Shown: positions 12,893-20,349 of the stretch, piece by piece | Position numbering within the stretch: position 1 is the first letter of the stretch | How the letters are laid out: the number at the start of each line of letters is the position of its first letter | NCBI GenBank assembly: GCA_902479075.1 | Contig: CABSNK010000028.1 | Coordinates: forward strand, 1-20,549 | DNA length: 20,549 bases | Direction: 5' to 3' | Origin: an uncultured Collinsella sp. | Lineage (GTDB): Bacteria > Actinomycetota > Coriobacteriia > Coriobacteriales > Coriobacteriaceae | Translations under genes and position numbers: made by a program | The notes under the pieces: model-generated | What the model saw: only the letters and a program-made list of their open reading frames with translations | Database searches by the model: none | What the model was told of the DNA's origin: nothing

Positions 12893-14344
12893 GTGGCAGG
12901 CTGGAATCTAACCGGCAATGCCGTTTCCGCCGAGTTCGACGGTTCGGACGAGCAGGAGCGCAAGGAGCTCAGCGTGAGCCAGGCGGTAGAGATCGCTGCC
13001 GGTGCGCTCGATGCCATTCCGCAGCTGAGCGTTCTGGGCGAGGTCACGGGTTTTCGTGGTCCTAACGCCCGAAGCGGCCACTGCTATTTCCAGATCAAGG
13101 ACGACTCGGCCGCCGTCGACTGCATTATCTGGAAGGGCGCCTATCTCAAGCGCACGTTCGATCTGCGCGACGGCATGCAGGTGAGCTTTAAGGGCAGCTT
13201 CAATCTCTATAAGCCCACGGGTCGCATGAGCTTTGTTGCCCGCTCATTTTCGTTGGCGGGGGAGGGTCTGCTGCGTCAACAAGTGGCGCAACTGGCCGAA
13301 AAGCTACGCCGCGAGGGCCTGATGGACGAAGCGCGCAAGCGCCGCATCCCGGTGTTCTGCTCCCGCGTGGCGGTCGTCACCTCGCTTTCGGGTGCCGTAA
13401 TCGACGACGTCAAGCGCACGTTGCGTCGTCGCAACCCGCTCGTCGAGCTCGTTTGCGTGGGTGCCAAAGTTCAAGGCGAGGGTGCGCCGGCAGAGCTTAT
13501 TGAAGGCTTGCGCCGCGCCGCTTCCATTACGCCGGCGCCCGACTGTATTTTGCTGGTGCGCGGCGGCGGCTCCTTTGAGGACCTCATGACCTTTAATGAC
13601 GAGGAGCTTGCCCGCGCGGTGGCGGCTTGTCCTGTGCCCGTGGTGACCGGTATTGGCCATGAGCCCGATACCTCGATTTGCGACATGGTGAGCGACCGTC
13701 GCGCCTCCACGCCAACGGCAGCGGCAGAATCGGTGGCGCCGGCTATGACGGAGTTGGCTGACGTGCTCGAGACGCGCCATCAGCGTCTGGGCGCCGCGAT
13801 GGCTTCGATGATCGGGTCGGATCAGGTCGATCTGGAAATGCTCGACCAGCGCGGTCGTCGAGCCTGGGATGCCTATACGGCTCGTCTGGGCGACGCGCTC
13901 GATGCAGCCGCATGCCGCCCGTGCCTCAACGACCCCACGTTTATGGTCGAGCGTCGCGAGTCCGAGCTTGCCCTGACGGCCGATCGTCTGTCCGGCGCCA
14001 TAACGCGTTCGGTTGGGGCCTTCCGCTCCAACTTCGAGCGTCTGCCCGAGCGCTTGATCGCAAGCACCTCAGGGCTCGATGGCAAGCGCCATGCGCTCAC
14101 ACTTGCGAGCTCCCGTCTGGAGCATCAGGGGCGCACGATGCTCAGCAAGCCTGCGTCCGACTTAGGCCGAGCTGCCGCGTCGCTCGATGCCCTGTCGCCG
14201 CTCAAGGTGCTTGCCCGTGGCTATTCCATCGCGTACAGCGATGATGGGGTGGCTACGACCGCCAAGACCTTTAAGCCCGGCGACGCCATCCGCGTGCGCA
14301 TGGCAGACGGCAATGTGGCGGCAACGGTCGATGCGGTCGAGTAG
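12893..14344 (+). CDS. xseA: Exodeoxyribonuclease VII large subunit
   Basis: The large catalytic subunit of exonuclease VII degrades single-stranded DNA from both ends into short oligonucleotides and acts in mismatch repair and damage tolerance. The 483-residue protein has an OB-fold DNA-binding domain (about 25-120: LSVLGEVTGFRGPNARSGH, then IKDDSAAVDCIIWKG). The catalytic domain includes RGGGS (223-227), GIGHEPDTS (253-261) and ASTPTAAAE (271-279). A helical coil follows, and the C-terminus contains the conserved LSPLKVLARGYSIAY. The start is taken as GTG at 12893 because AAGGGGGG (12881-12888) lies 4 bases before it; an ATG at 12875 would place that site inside the gene. The small-subunit gene follows 42 bases downstream. 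Confidence 0.95.
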   Translation: MAGWNLTGNAVSAEFDGSDEQERKELSVSQAVEIAAGALDAIPQLSVLGEVTGFRGPNARSGHCYFQIKDDSAAVDCIIWKGAYLKRTFDLRDGMQVSFKGSFNLYKPTGRMSFVARSFSLAGEGLLRQQVAQLAEKLRREGLMDEARKRRIPVFCSRVAVVTSLSGAVIDDVKRTLRRRNPLVELVCVGAKVQGEGAPAELIEGLRRAASITPAPDCILLVRGGGSFEDLMTFNDEELARAVAACPVPVVTGIGHEPDTSICDMVSDRRASTPTAAAESVAPAMTELADVLETRHQRLGAAMASMIGSDQVDLEMLDQRGRRAWDAYTARLGDALDAAACRPCLNDPTFMVERRESELALTADRLSGAITRSVGAFRSNFERLPERLIASTSGLDGKRHALTLASSRLEHQGRTMLSKPASDLGRAAASLDALSPLKVLARGYSIAYSDDGVATTAKTFKPGDAIRVRMADGNVAATVDAVE

Positions 14345-14386
14345 GCCGCGTTACATAGCGATAAACCTTTAGGAAAGGAAACAGAT

Positions 14387-14653
14387 ATGGCAGAGAAGAC
14401 CCCGGTCGAGCAGCTTACGTACAAGCAGGCTTCGCAGGAGTTGGAACTCATCATCCGCAGCTTGGAGTCGGGCGATATGGAGCTCGAGGAGTCACTCGAG
14501 AGCTATACCCGCGGCGTCGAGCTCCTCAAGAGCCTGCGCACCCGCCTGTCCGATGCCGAGCAGAAGGTCTCGGTGCTCCTGAAGGACGTCGACGGCAACG
14601 ACGTGCTCGCCGACGGCGAGGCCGCCAACACGGACGACAACCTTTCGTTCTAA
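14387..14653 (+). CDS. xseB: Exodeoxyribonuclease VII small subunit
   Basis: This 88-residue helical protein binds several-fold to the large subunit and is needed for activity. LTYKQASQELELIIRSLESGDMELEESLESYTRGVELL is split over residues 11-48 exactly as in XseB proteins, with the conserved LE..L.R and L..Y..G..L patterns. The acidic tail (60-88) is variable. AGGAAAGGA precedes the ATG. It follows xseA in the usual xseAB operon; a large palindrome 22 bases downstream probably ends the transcript. Confidence 0.95.
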   Translation: MAEKTPVEQLTYKQASQELELIIRSLESGDMELEESLESYTRGVELLKSLRTRLSDAEQKVSVLLKDVDGNDVLADGEAANTDDNLSF

Positions 14654-14674
14654 CCACCTCGCAGCCAACTTTGG

Positions 14675-14783
14675 GGTAGTCTTTTTGGGACGGGGCTTTT
14701 TTGACTACCCTTGCGCGACGGCTCGCCGAGTGCCTGCGCTTGCGAAAAAGTAGTCAAAAAAGCCCCGTCCCAAAAAGACTACC
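14675..14783. repeat. 109-bp element with 34-bp perfect inverted arms
   Basis: Positions 14675-14708 and 14750-14783 are perfect inverted repeats of 34 bp (arms begin GGTAGTCTTTTTGGGACGGG and end TTTTTTGACTAC). The 41-base centre contains a smaller hairpin (CGGC/GCCG). The T-rich arms could terminate transcription of xseAB in either direction. It has the look of a miniature mobile element; no target-site duplication is obvious. It ends 26 bases before the HIT gene start. Confidence 0.7.
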
Positions 14784-14808
14784 TTGGTCTGTGAGAAAGG
14801 AACCAGCC

Positions 14809-15144
14809 ATGTGTGATTGCATCTTCTGCAAAATCGCCAACCACGAGATTCCCTCAACCGTTGTCTATGAGGACGACCAGGTCATCGCCTTCGACGACCT
14901 CAACCCCCAGGCGCCGGTCCACACGCTCGTGATCCCCAAGAAGCACTACAGCGACATCGCCGACAACGTGCCGGCCGAGACCATGGGCGCCATGGCCCAC
15001 GCCATCCATGAGGTTGCCAAGGCCAAGGGCTTGGAGGACGGTTTCCGCGTCATCTCCAACAAGGGCGTCAACGCCGGCCAGACCGTCATGCACTTCCACA
15101 TGCACGTCCTCGGCGGCAAAAACCTGGGCGAGAACCTCATCTGA
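14809..15144 (+). CDS. HIT-family (HinT-like) nucleotide-binding hydrolase
   Basis: The 111-residue histidine-triad protein belongs to the branch that hydrolyses AMP-linked phosphoramidates such as AMP-lysine. The triad HFHMHV (His95, 97, 99) includes the catalytic His. CIFCKIANHEIPS (4-16), the YEDD and AFDD segments and PVHTLVIPKKH are typical. The length matches HinT. GAAAGGA precedes the ATG at 14809; an upstream in-frame start inside the palindrome would add 36 residues and is rejected. It lies between a palindromic repeat and a LysR regulator gene. The physiological substrate cannot be read from sequence. Confidence 0.93.
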   Translation: MCDCIFCKIANHEIPSTVVYEDDQVIAFDDLNPQAPVHTLVIPKKHYSDIADNVPAETMGAMAHAIHEVAKAKGLEDGFRVISNKGVNAGQTVMHFHMHVLGGKNLGENLI

Positions 15145-15185
15145 GGGCGCGTAGTCCGTCGACTTGGCTGCCTTTGGAGTAATCT

Positions 15186-16082
15186 ATGCAGCTTTCTCAA
15201 CTCGAATACCTTCAAGCGGTAGCGAACTATGGCGGCGTGCGCAAAGCAGCTCGCGCCGTTCATGTGAGTCCGCAGGCTGTTTCGTCGGCAATCAAAAAGT
15301 TGGAATCTGAGTATCAGATCGTTTTGCTCAACCGATCGACGGGGGAGGCTGTTTTGTCTCCGGCGGGCAGAGAATTTGCGCGTCGTGCACGCGTGATCCT
15401 GGCACAAGTCGACGATCTCAAAAAGTACGCTCAATCGAGGGACGACGGCGTCTCGCCCGACGGCCACTTTCGTCTTTACGCCCCCTGCCTTCATGGGCGG
15501 GGGCGACTTTTTGCCGAAAACTGGTATGACTCGTTTGAAAGCTCGCACCCTCATATTCACCTTGATGTGTGGCATCAGCCAACGGCTACATGCTTTGAAT
15601 CACTTGTGCTTGGCATTTCGGATGCGGCCATCTCATTTGAGGAACCAAGGGACAGTGTCCTTTCTTCGAAATACTTGGGTGAAAAGGAGCTCAAGGTTCT
15701 TTCGTGCCCAACGGGTCATCAATCTGTGGGTGCTATGACCGTTCGTGAGTTACTGGGCGGCAGGTTAGCTGTTCCCATTAATTTGTCGCCCTGTCTCAAT
15801 GCAATCAATCAATGCCCCGAAGCTCAGCTGGTTAATTTCCGCTTCCGCGACGTCGAATACGGAAGCAGGGCGCAGGCTGAGTTTCTTCAAGCCGGGGGAT
15901 TGATATTGAGTTTGTCCGGGTCCTCTCTCGCATCGGATGGATCAGAAGTGAGTGAGTGCTCCATTGAAGGCTCGCGTGATGTAACCTTGCCTATCTACTT
16001 TTGCTATCGGCAAAATTCCTGGACTGATCGACACCAGACGGTTTTTCTGCACCTATTGCGTCATCTTGCTTCGCGAAATTAA
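15186..16082 (+). CDS. LysR-type transcriptional regulator
   Basis: This 298-residue regulator has an N-terminal winged helix-turn-helix (about 1-62: LSQLEYLQAVANYGGVRKAA, then VSPQAVSSAIKKLESE, then LLNRS). It is joined by a linker helix to a periplasmic-binding-like effector domain (about 92-298). GGAG lies shortly before the ATG. The MFS gene follows 113 bases downstream on the same strand and is a likely target. Base composition here is visibly richer in A and T than in the neighbouring operons, which suggests acquisition by transfer. The effector is unknown. Unlike most LysR genes it is not divergent from its probable target. Confidence 0.88.
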   Translation: MQLSQLEYLQAVANYGGVRKAARAVHVSPQAVSSAIKKLESEYQIVLLNRSTGEAVLSPAGREFARRARVILAQVDDLKKYAQSRDDGVSPDGHFRLYAPCLHGRGRLFAENWYDSFESSHPHIHLDVWHQPTATCFESLVLGISDAAISFEEPRDSVLSSKYLGEKELKVLSCPTGHQSVGAMTVRELLGGRLAVPINLSPCLNAINQCPEAQLVNFRFRDVEYGSRAQAEFLQAGGLILSLSGSSLASDGSEVSECSIEGSRDVTLPIYFCYRQNSWTDRHQTVFLHLLRHLASRN

Positions 16083-16094
16083 TTGGCTTCGAGA

Positions 16095-16113
16095 CGTCAA
16101 GTGATTATTGACG
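16095..16113. promoter_or_regulatory. Candidate LysR operator dyad
   Basis: CGTCAA (16095-16100) and TTGACG (16108-16113) are perfect inverted half-sites 7 bases apart, in the gap between the LysR gene and the MFS gene. TTGACG could double as a -35, though no good -10 follows at the right distance. Confidence 0.35.
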
Positions 16114-16195
16114 CCTTGCAACACATAGCTGACAGCTTTGCCCTCATGCTTTTCCAAGATTCCGATTTAGATTGCTGACTCTTGGAGGGCGGAGC

Positions 16196-17356
16196 ATGAA
16201 AAACCGTACGGTTTTGCTTTATATGACGTTCGTTTTTCTGTCGAACTTCAGCACCATTTTGTATTTTCTGACGGTTTACCTTGAATTCGTCGGATTCTCG
16301 ATGGTGGCGATTTCTAGCATGATGATTGCATATCAAGTGAGCAAGTTCATCCTTGAAGTTCCCACTGGCTATATTGCTGATAGGTTTGGACGAAAGGTGA
16401 GCGGTCTCGTTGGCATTGTGGGAATGCTTGGGTACTACGCCGCCCTGCTTCTCGTCCGATCTCCTCTGCTTTTAATCGGTGCGTTTGCTCTCAAAGGTTT
16501 TGCCGTTGCATGTATGAGTGGATCCATAGAAGCGATTTACATTGACAGCGTCTCTCAGGACCAGCTCGTAAGACTTAATGTCGTTGAGCGATTTGTTTTC
16601 TATGCCTCTTATGCCCTCTCCGCTTGTGTGGGCGGTTTCATTTCGTCCGCTGGCGAGTATCTCATTGGGCTTTCGGTCGATATCATCACAATGGTGCTGA
16701 CATTGGTTGTCGTTGTCTGTATTCCTGAGGCGAGAAGAGAGAGCGCTGCGGTGACACCTGGGCATGGAATGAGCCCGAGGATGATCGGTGCCGCTATTGC
16801 GGGTAATGGCATTCTTCGGTCAGCGTTCATCATGGACTGTTCTCAGGCATTTGCCTTCGTCGCTCTAGAAGACTTCTTCTCACTGTTGCTTGCAGACCGC
16901 GGAATGAATGCCGTCGCTTCGGGCGTGACCATTGCGGTCCAGCTCCTTGCCTCCGCCTCCATAGGGTTTATTGTGCCCAGTGTGATTGCTCGTGTCGACA
17001 AGGGCCGTTTTGCGCGTATTTGCGGCATCATTCGCTTAGTATTGACAGCTTTGTTTTTGATTCCTCTTACTCCGGCTAATTTGCTGCCCGCGTTCTATGT
17101 GCTGCAGACGGTTGCGTACTCGTTGTTTGCCCCAATCAAATACTCAGTTTTCCAAAATGCTGCCGATTCATCGATGCGCTGTTCGCTGATTTCGGTTCAA
17201 AGCCAGATGGTGGCGGTGGGTGCCGTTCTTTTCTATCTGCTCAACGCTGCGTTGAGCAGCGTTGCGGGCATTCGAGTCGTATTGCTTGTTGCGCTCGGGA
17301 TTTCTTCCCTGGTATATATCCCCGCGCTATTTGGTCTTACAAGTCAAAGGCCATGA
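16196..17356 (+). CDS. MFS transporter
   Basis: The 386-residue integral membrane protein has about 10-12 hydrophobic segments and the major-facilitator motif GYIADRFGRK between helices 2 and 3 (58-67). The ATG at 16196 has GGAGGG 6 bases upstream; an upstream in-frame start would add 8 residues before that site. Length and sequence are like small drug/metabolite exporters driven by proton exchange. The preceding LysR gene probably controls it. It shares the AT-richer composition of that gene. Substrate unknown; export of an antimicrobial or metabolic by-product is a guess. Confidence 0.87.
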   Translation: MKNRTVLLYMTFVFLSNFSTILYFLTVYLEFVGFSMVAISSMMIAYQVSKFILEVPTGYIADRFGRKVSGLVGIVGMLGYYAALLLVRSPLLLIGAFALKGFAVACMSGSIEAIYIDSVSQDQLVRLNVVERFVFYASYALSACVGGFISSAGEYLIGLSVDIITMVLTLVVVVCIPEARRESAAVTPGHGMSPRMIGAAIAGNGILRSAFIMDCSQAFAFVALEDFFSLLLADRGMNAVASGVTIAVQLLASASIGFIVPSVIARVDKGRFARICGIIRLVLTALFLIPLTPANLLPAFYVLQTVAYSLFAPIKYSVFQNAADSSMRCSLISVQSQMVAVGAVLFYLLNAALSSVAGIRVVLLVALGISSLVYIPALFGLTSQRP

Positions 17357-17389
17357 GTATTTAGGCACCGATAACTTATATATCAACGC

Positions 17390-17423
17390 AATAAACCCGA
17401 GCGCGAGGGCGTTTGGGTTTATT
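17390..17423 (+). terminator. Terminator-like hairpin after the MFS gene
   Basis: AATAAACCC (17390-17398) and GGGTTTATT (17415-17423) are perfect complements flanking a 16-base GC-rich centre, 34 bases past the MFS stop. The symmetrical A/T ends suggest action in both directions. It separates the MFS gene from the acetate kinase gene. Confidence 0.65.
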
Positions 17424-17476
17424 ATTGAAACGTATGTAACCTGGCGGCGCCACACCGCCTGTTAGTAGGGAGACAC

Positions 17477-18655
17477 ATGAACGTTCTGGTCGTCAACGCA
17501 GGATCTTCGACCCTTAAGTATCAGGTCATCGATACCAAGTCCCACAAGGTGTCCGCAAAGGGCTCCTGCGAGCGCGTCTGCTTTACCGGCGGTACCTTCA
17601 CCCACGCTGCCAACGGTTCCAAGAAGGTGACCGAGAACATTGAGTTCCCCGACCACAAGGTCGCCATCGAGGCCGTCCTGAAGGATCTCGAGGCCAACGG
17701 CGTCAAGATCGAGGGCATTGGCCACCGTATCGTTCAAGGCGGCTGGTACTTTGGCGATTCCTCCCTTGTCGACGAGGACGTTCTCGCCAAGATCCGTGAG
17801 GTCGCCCCGCTCGCCCCGCTGCACAACAACCCCGAGGCCAACGTTATCGAGTACTGCCTGGAGCAGTATCCCGATCTGCCCAACGTTACGGTCTACGACA
17901 CCGCTTTCCACTTCAACATGCCCGAGGTCGCCAAGACTTACGCCCTTCCCAAGGATGTTTGCGACAAGCTGCACATCCGTAAGTACGGCGCCCACGGCAC
18001 CAGCTACCGTTACATCTCCAAGAAGGTCGCCGAGATGACCAACGGCGAGGCCCGCAAGGTCGTTGTGTGCCATATCGGCTCCGGCGCTTCCCTGTGCGCC
18101 ATCGAGGACGGCAAGTGCATGGACACCACCATGGGTCTCACCCCGCTCGATGGCGTCATGATGGGCACCCGCTGCGGCTCCATCGACCCGGCTACCGTGT
18201 GCTACCTGCAGCGCGAGGGCGGCTACACCTTCGACGAGGTCGACGAGATGATGAACAAGAAGTCCGGCCTTTTGGCTGTGACCGGTGGCAAGACCAACGA
18301 CTGCCGCAATGTCGAGGAGCTCGCCGCTGCTGGCGACCCCGAGGCTCAGCTCGCCTTCGACATGTTCGTCTACAAGATTGCCGCCAAGGCTGCCGAGATG
18401 GCCACTTCCATGTGTGGCATGGACACGCTGGTCTTCACCGCCGGCATCGGTGAGCACGCTCCGGCCGTTCGCGCCGGCGTTGCCGACCGTCTGGCCTTTA
18501 TGGGCGTCAAGATGGACCATGCTCGTAACGCCCTGCGTGGCGATGGCGCTTGGTGCCTGTCTGCCAAGGATTCCAAGGTCAAGATCTTCGTCATCCCCAC
18601 GGACGAGGAGTTCATGATCGCTTCTGACGTCGAGCGCATCGTCAACGGCAAGTAA
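17477..18655 (+). CDS. Acetate kinase, divergent copy 1
   Basis: This 392-residue ASKHA-fold kinase would interconvert acetyl phosphate + ADP and acetate + ATP. Conserved residues present are Asn7 of NAGSS, Arg84 in GHRIV, His116 in LAPLH, Asp141, His173 in AHGTS, Arg232 in GTRCG and the Glu of PTDEE near the C-terminus. Three motif positions differ from the usual enzyme and from copy 2: NAGSST (Thr12), GTSY (Tyr177 instead of His) and HIGSGAS (Ser202 instead of Asn). It may therefore differ in rate or substrate, for instance propionate. AGGGAG stands before the ATG. It is followed by a terminator, so it is probably transcribed alone from a promoter after 17423. Nucleotide and protein alignment with copy 2 is gapless. 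Confidence 0.9.
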   Translation: MNVLVVNAGSSTLKYQVIDTKSHKVSAKGSCERVCFTGGTFTHAANGSKKVTENIEFPDHKVAIEAVLKDLEANGVKIEGIGHRIVQGGWYFGDSSLVDEDVLAKIREVAPLAPLHNNPEANVIEYCLEQYPDLPNVTVYDTAFHFNMPEVAKTYALPKDVCDKLHIRKYGAHGTSYRYISKKVAEMTNGEARKVVVCHIGSGASLCAIEDGKCMDTTMGLTPLDGVMMGTRCGSIDPATVCYLQREGGYTFDEVDEMMNKKSGLLAVTGGKTNDCRNVEELAAAGDPEAQLAFDMFVYKIAAKAAEMATSMCGMDTLVFTAGIGEHAPAVRAGVADRLAFMGVKMDHARNALRGDGAWCLSAKDSKVKIFVIPTDEEFMIASDVERIVNGK

Positions 18656-18666
18656 TTGCAAGAGGG

Positions 18667-18705
18667 GAGGGGCTGGACGACCAAGTGCCGTTCAGCCCCT
18701 CTTTT
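18667..18705 (+). terminator. Terminator of acetate kinase copy 1
   Basis: GAGGGGCTG (18667-18675) pairs perfectly with CAGCCCCTC (18693-18701) and is followed by TTTT, 11 bases past the stop codon. Confidence 0.88.
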
Positions 18706-18735
18706 GCGCTCGTTGAGCGATATACTGATAGCTAT

Positions 18736-18766
18736 TTATCAAAATATGATAACTTCTTATTAAAAT
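18736..18766 (+). promoter_or_regulatory. Dyad and possible promoter of acetate kinase copy 2
   Basis: TTATCA-AAATA-TGATAA (18736-18752) is a perfect 17-bp dyad in a sharply AT-rich stretch. TAAAAT at 18761-18766 is a possible -10, which would place the dyad over the -35. It lies 66 bases before the ATG. It does not match the Rex operator (TTGTGAA-type). Confidence 0.45.
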
Positions 18767-18818
18767 GCGGTCGTCTAAAGGGGTCTGCTTCGACCGCATT
18801 GCACTGCAAAGGAGTCTC

Positions 18819-19997
18819 ATGAACGTACTTGTTGTCAACGCCGGCAGCTCAAGCCTTAAATATCAGCTTCTGGATACCGATACCCGCGAGGTTTTCGCCA
18901 AGGGCAACTGCGAACGTATCGGCTCGGACATGGGTATCTTTGGCCACTCCGAGAACGGTGGCGCCAAACAGACCGAGGAGGTTCCCTTCCCCGATCATCG
19001 CTCTGCTATCGCTCGCGTGCTCGAGGAGCTCGAGAAGACCGACTTTACGATTGATGGCATTGGGCATCGCATCGTTCAGGGCGGCTGGCACTTCGATGAT
19101 TCCGCGGTCGTTGACGATGAGGTCATGGCTAAGATCCTTGAGGTGGCCCCGCTCGCCCCGCTGCACAACTACGGCGAGGCCGCGGCGATTGAGTATTGCC
19201 GCGAGAAGTATCCGGAGCTGCCCAACGTGGCCGTCTTCGACACCTCGTTCCACATGACCATGCCCGAGGTTGCCTACACCTACGCCCTGCCCAAGGACGT
19301 GTGCGACAAGTACCACGTGCGCAAGTACGGCGCCCACGGTACGAGCCACCGCTACGAGTGGATGATGGCCAAGGAGATCCTGGGCTCGTGCTGCCACCGT
19401 CTGCTTTCGTGCCATCTGGGCAACGGCGCTTCGCTCGCCGCCATCGAGGACGGCGTGTGCCGCGACACCACGATGGGTCTCACACCGCTCGACGGCCTGA
19501 TGATGGGAACCCGCTGCGGCTCCATCGACCCGGCTACCGTGTGCTACCTGCAGCGCGAGGGCGGCTACAGCTACCAGGAAGTCGATGACATGATGAACAA
19601 GCAGTCCGGTCTGCTTGCCATCTCGGGTATCTCCAATGACGCCCGCGATATCCGTACGCGCGCTTCCGAGGGAGATGAGCACTGCCTGCTCGCCTTCGAT
19701 ATGTTCGCCTACAAGGCTATGCAGCAGGCCGGCTCCATGATCGCTTCTATGGCGGGCGTGGATACCATCACCTTTACTGCCGGCATCGGCGAGAATGACT
19801 GGTCGATCCGTAAGGCCTTCTGCGACTGCTTTGAGTGGCTGGGCGTGCGCATCGACAACAACAAGAACCGCGAGGCTGTGGGCAACGGTCCGCAGGTCAT
19901 CAGTGCCGCCGGTTCCGCCGTCACGGTCATGGTCATCCCCACCGACGAGGAATACATGATCGCCCACGACGTCGAACGCCTGACCAAGAACAACTAA
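18819..19997 (+). CDS. ackA: Acetate kinase, canonical copy 2
   Basis: The 392-residue acetate kinase yields ATP from acetyl phosphate in fermentation. It has the full set of motifs: NAGSSSLKY (7-15), GHRIVQGG with Arg84, His116, Asp141, AHGTSH (His173, His177), HLGNGAS (199-205), GTRCGSIDPA (Arg232) and PTDEE near the end. Both copies carry Gln where VVHGG is common (residue 87). AAAGGAG (18808-18814) precedes the ATG; the upstream in-frame ATG at 18765 lacks a site. It is the better candidate for the housekeeping enzyme. It faces pta, the gene of the previous step, with a terminator and a large palindrome between them. Confidence 0.94.
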   Translation: MNVLVVNAGSSSLKYQLLDTDTREVFAKGNCERIGSDMGIFGHSENGGAKQTEEVPFPDHRSAIARVLEELEKTDFTIDGIGHRIVQGGWHFDDSAVVDDEVMAKILEVAPLAPLHNYGEAAAIEYCREKYPELPNVAVFDTSFHMTMPEVAYTYALPKDVCDKYHVRKYGAHGTSHRYEWMMAKEILGSCCHRLLSCHLGNGASLAAIEDGVCRDTTMGLTPLDGLMMGTRCGSIDPATVCYLQREGGYSYQEVDDMMNKQSGLLAISGISNDARDIRTRASEGDEHCLLAFDMFAYKAMQQAGSMIASMAGVDTITFTAGIGENDWSIRKAFCDCFEWLGVRIDNNKNREAVGNGPQVISAAGSAVTVMVIPTDEEYMIAHDVERLTKNN

Positions 19998-20019
19998 CGC
20001 ACCCGTTTGCATGTAAACG

Positions 20020-20054
20020 AAAGGCCTCCAGAGCAACAGCTCCGGAGGCCTTTT
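20020..20054 (+). terminator. Terminator of acetate kinase copy 2
   Basis: AAAGGCCTCC (20020-20029) pairs with GGAGGCCTTT (20044-20053). The loop holds a further GAGC/GCTC pairing, and TTTT completes the signal 22 bases past the stop. Confidence 0.9.
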
Positions 20055-20203
20055 CACTAGCATACGGAAATTCCAGTCCCAAAGTGATCATCGCCGGCAA
20101 CGCCTGCGCTTCCGGCAACGGCACCCATTCGTTCAGATCCTTAGCCCCAGCTCGTAGTCAAGCCGCCGCCCACCCCAGATACCCTGATTACTACGTAGTT
20201 GTA

Positions 20204-20334
20204 GAAGGCCGTACGGACTAACCCCTGAAAACACTCCGCAGACCAGAAACGCCCCCGTTCGTAGCTCCGAAGGAGCAGAACGGGGGCGTTTCATTGGTCG
20301 AGGACGTTTTCAGGGGTTAGCCCGTACGGCCTTC
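20204..20334. repeat. 131-bp nested palindrome between ackA and pta
   Basis: The 352-base gap 19998-20349 contains the ackA terminator, about 150 bases in which nothing was recognised, and this element. Outer arms 20204-20232 and 20306-20334 match at 28 of 29 positions. Inner arms AAACGCCCCCGTTC (20247-20260) and its complement (20278-20291) match perfectly. The centre is GCTCC-GAA-GGAGC (20264-20276), and GACCA/TGGTC pair in between. The whole folds into one long hairpin. It could end transcription from both converging genes and/or be a miniature mobile element. Confidence 0.75.
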
Positions 20335-20349
20335 GGGGGAGTGCGTCCG

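Noticed and set aside
18736..18752. Rex (NADH-sensing) operator upstream of ackA
   Set aside because: The dyad TTATCA-N5-TGATAA does not match the TTGTGAA-type Rex half-site.
17462..20063. Two frames of about 400 codons on the minus strand opposite the acetate kinase genes
   Set aside because: They are antisense shadows created by strong codon bias. Their similarity to each other only reflects that of the kinases.
20055..20203. Gene or RNA in the stretch between the ackA terminator and the large palindrome
   Set aside because: No frame with a ribosome site, no tRNA-like fold and no recognisable RNA motif was found.
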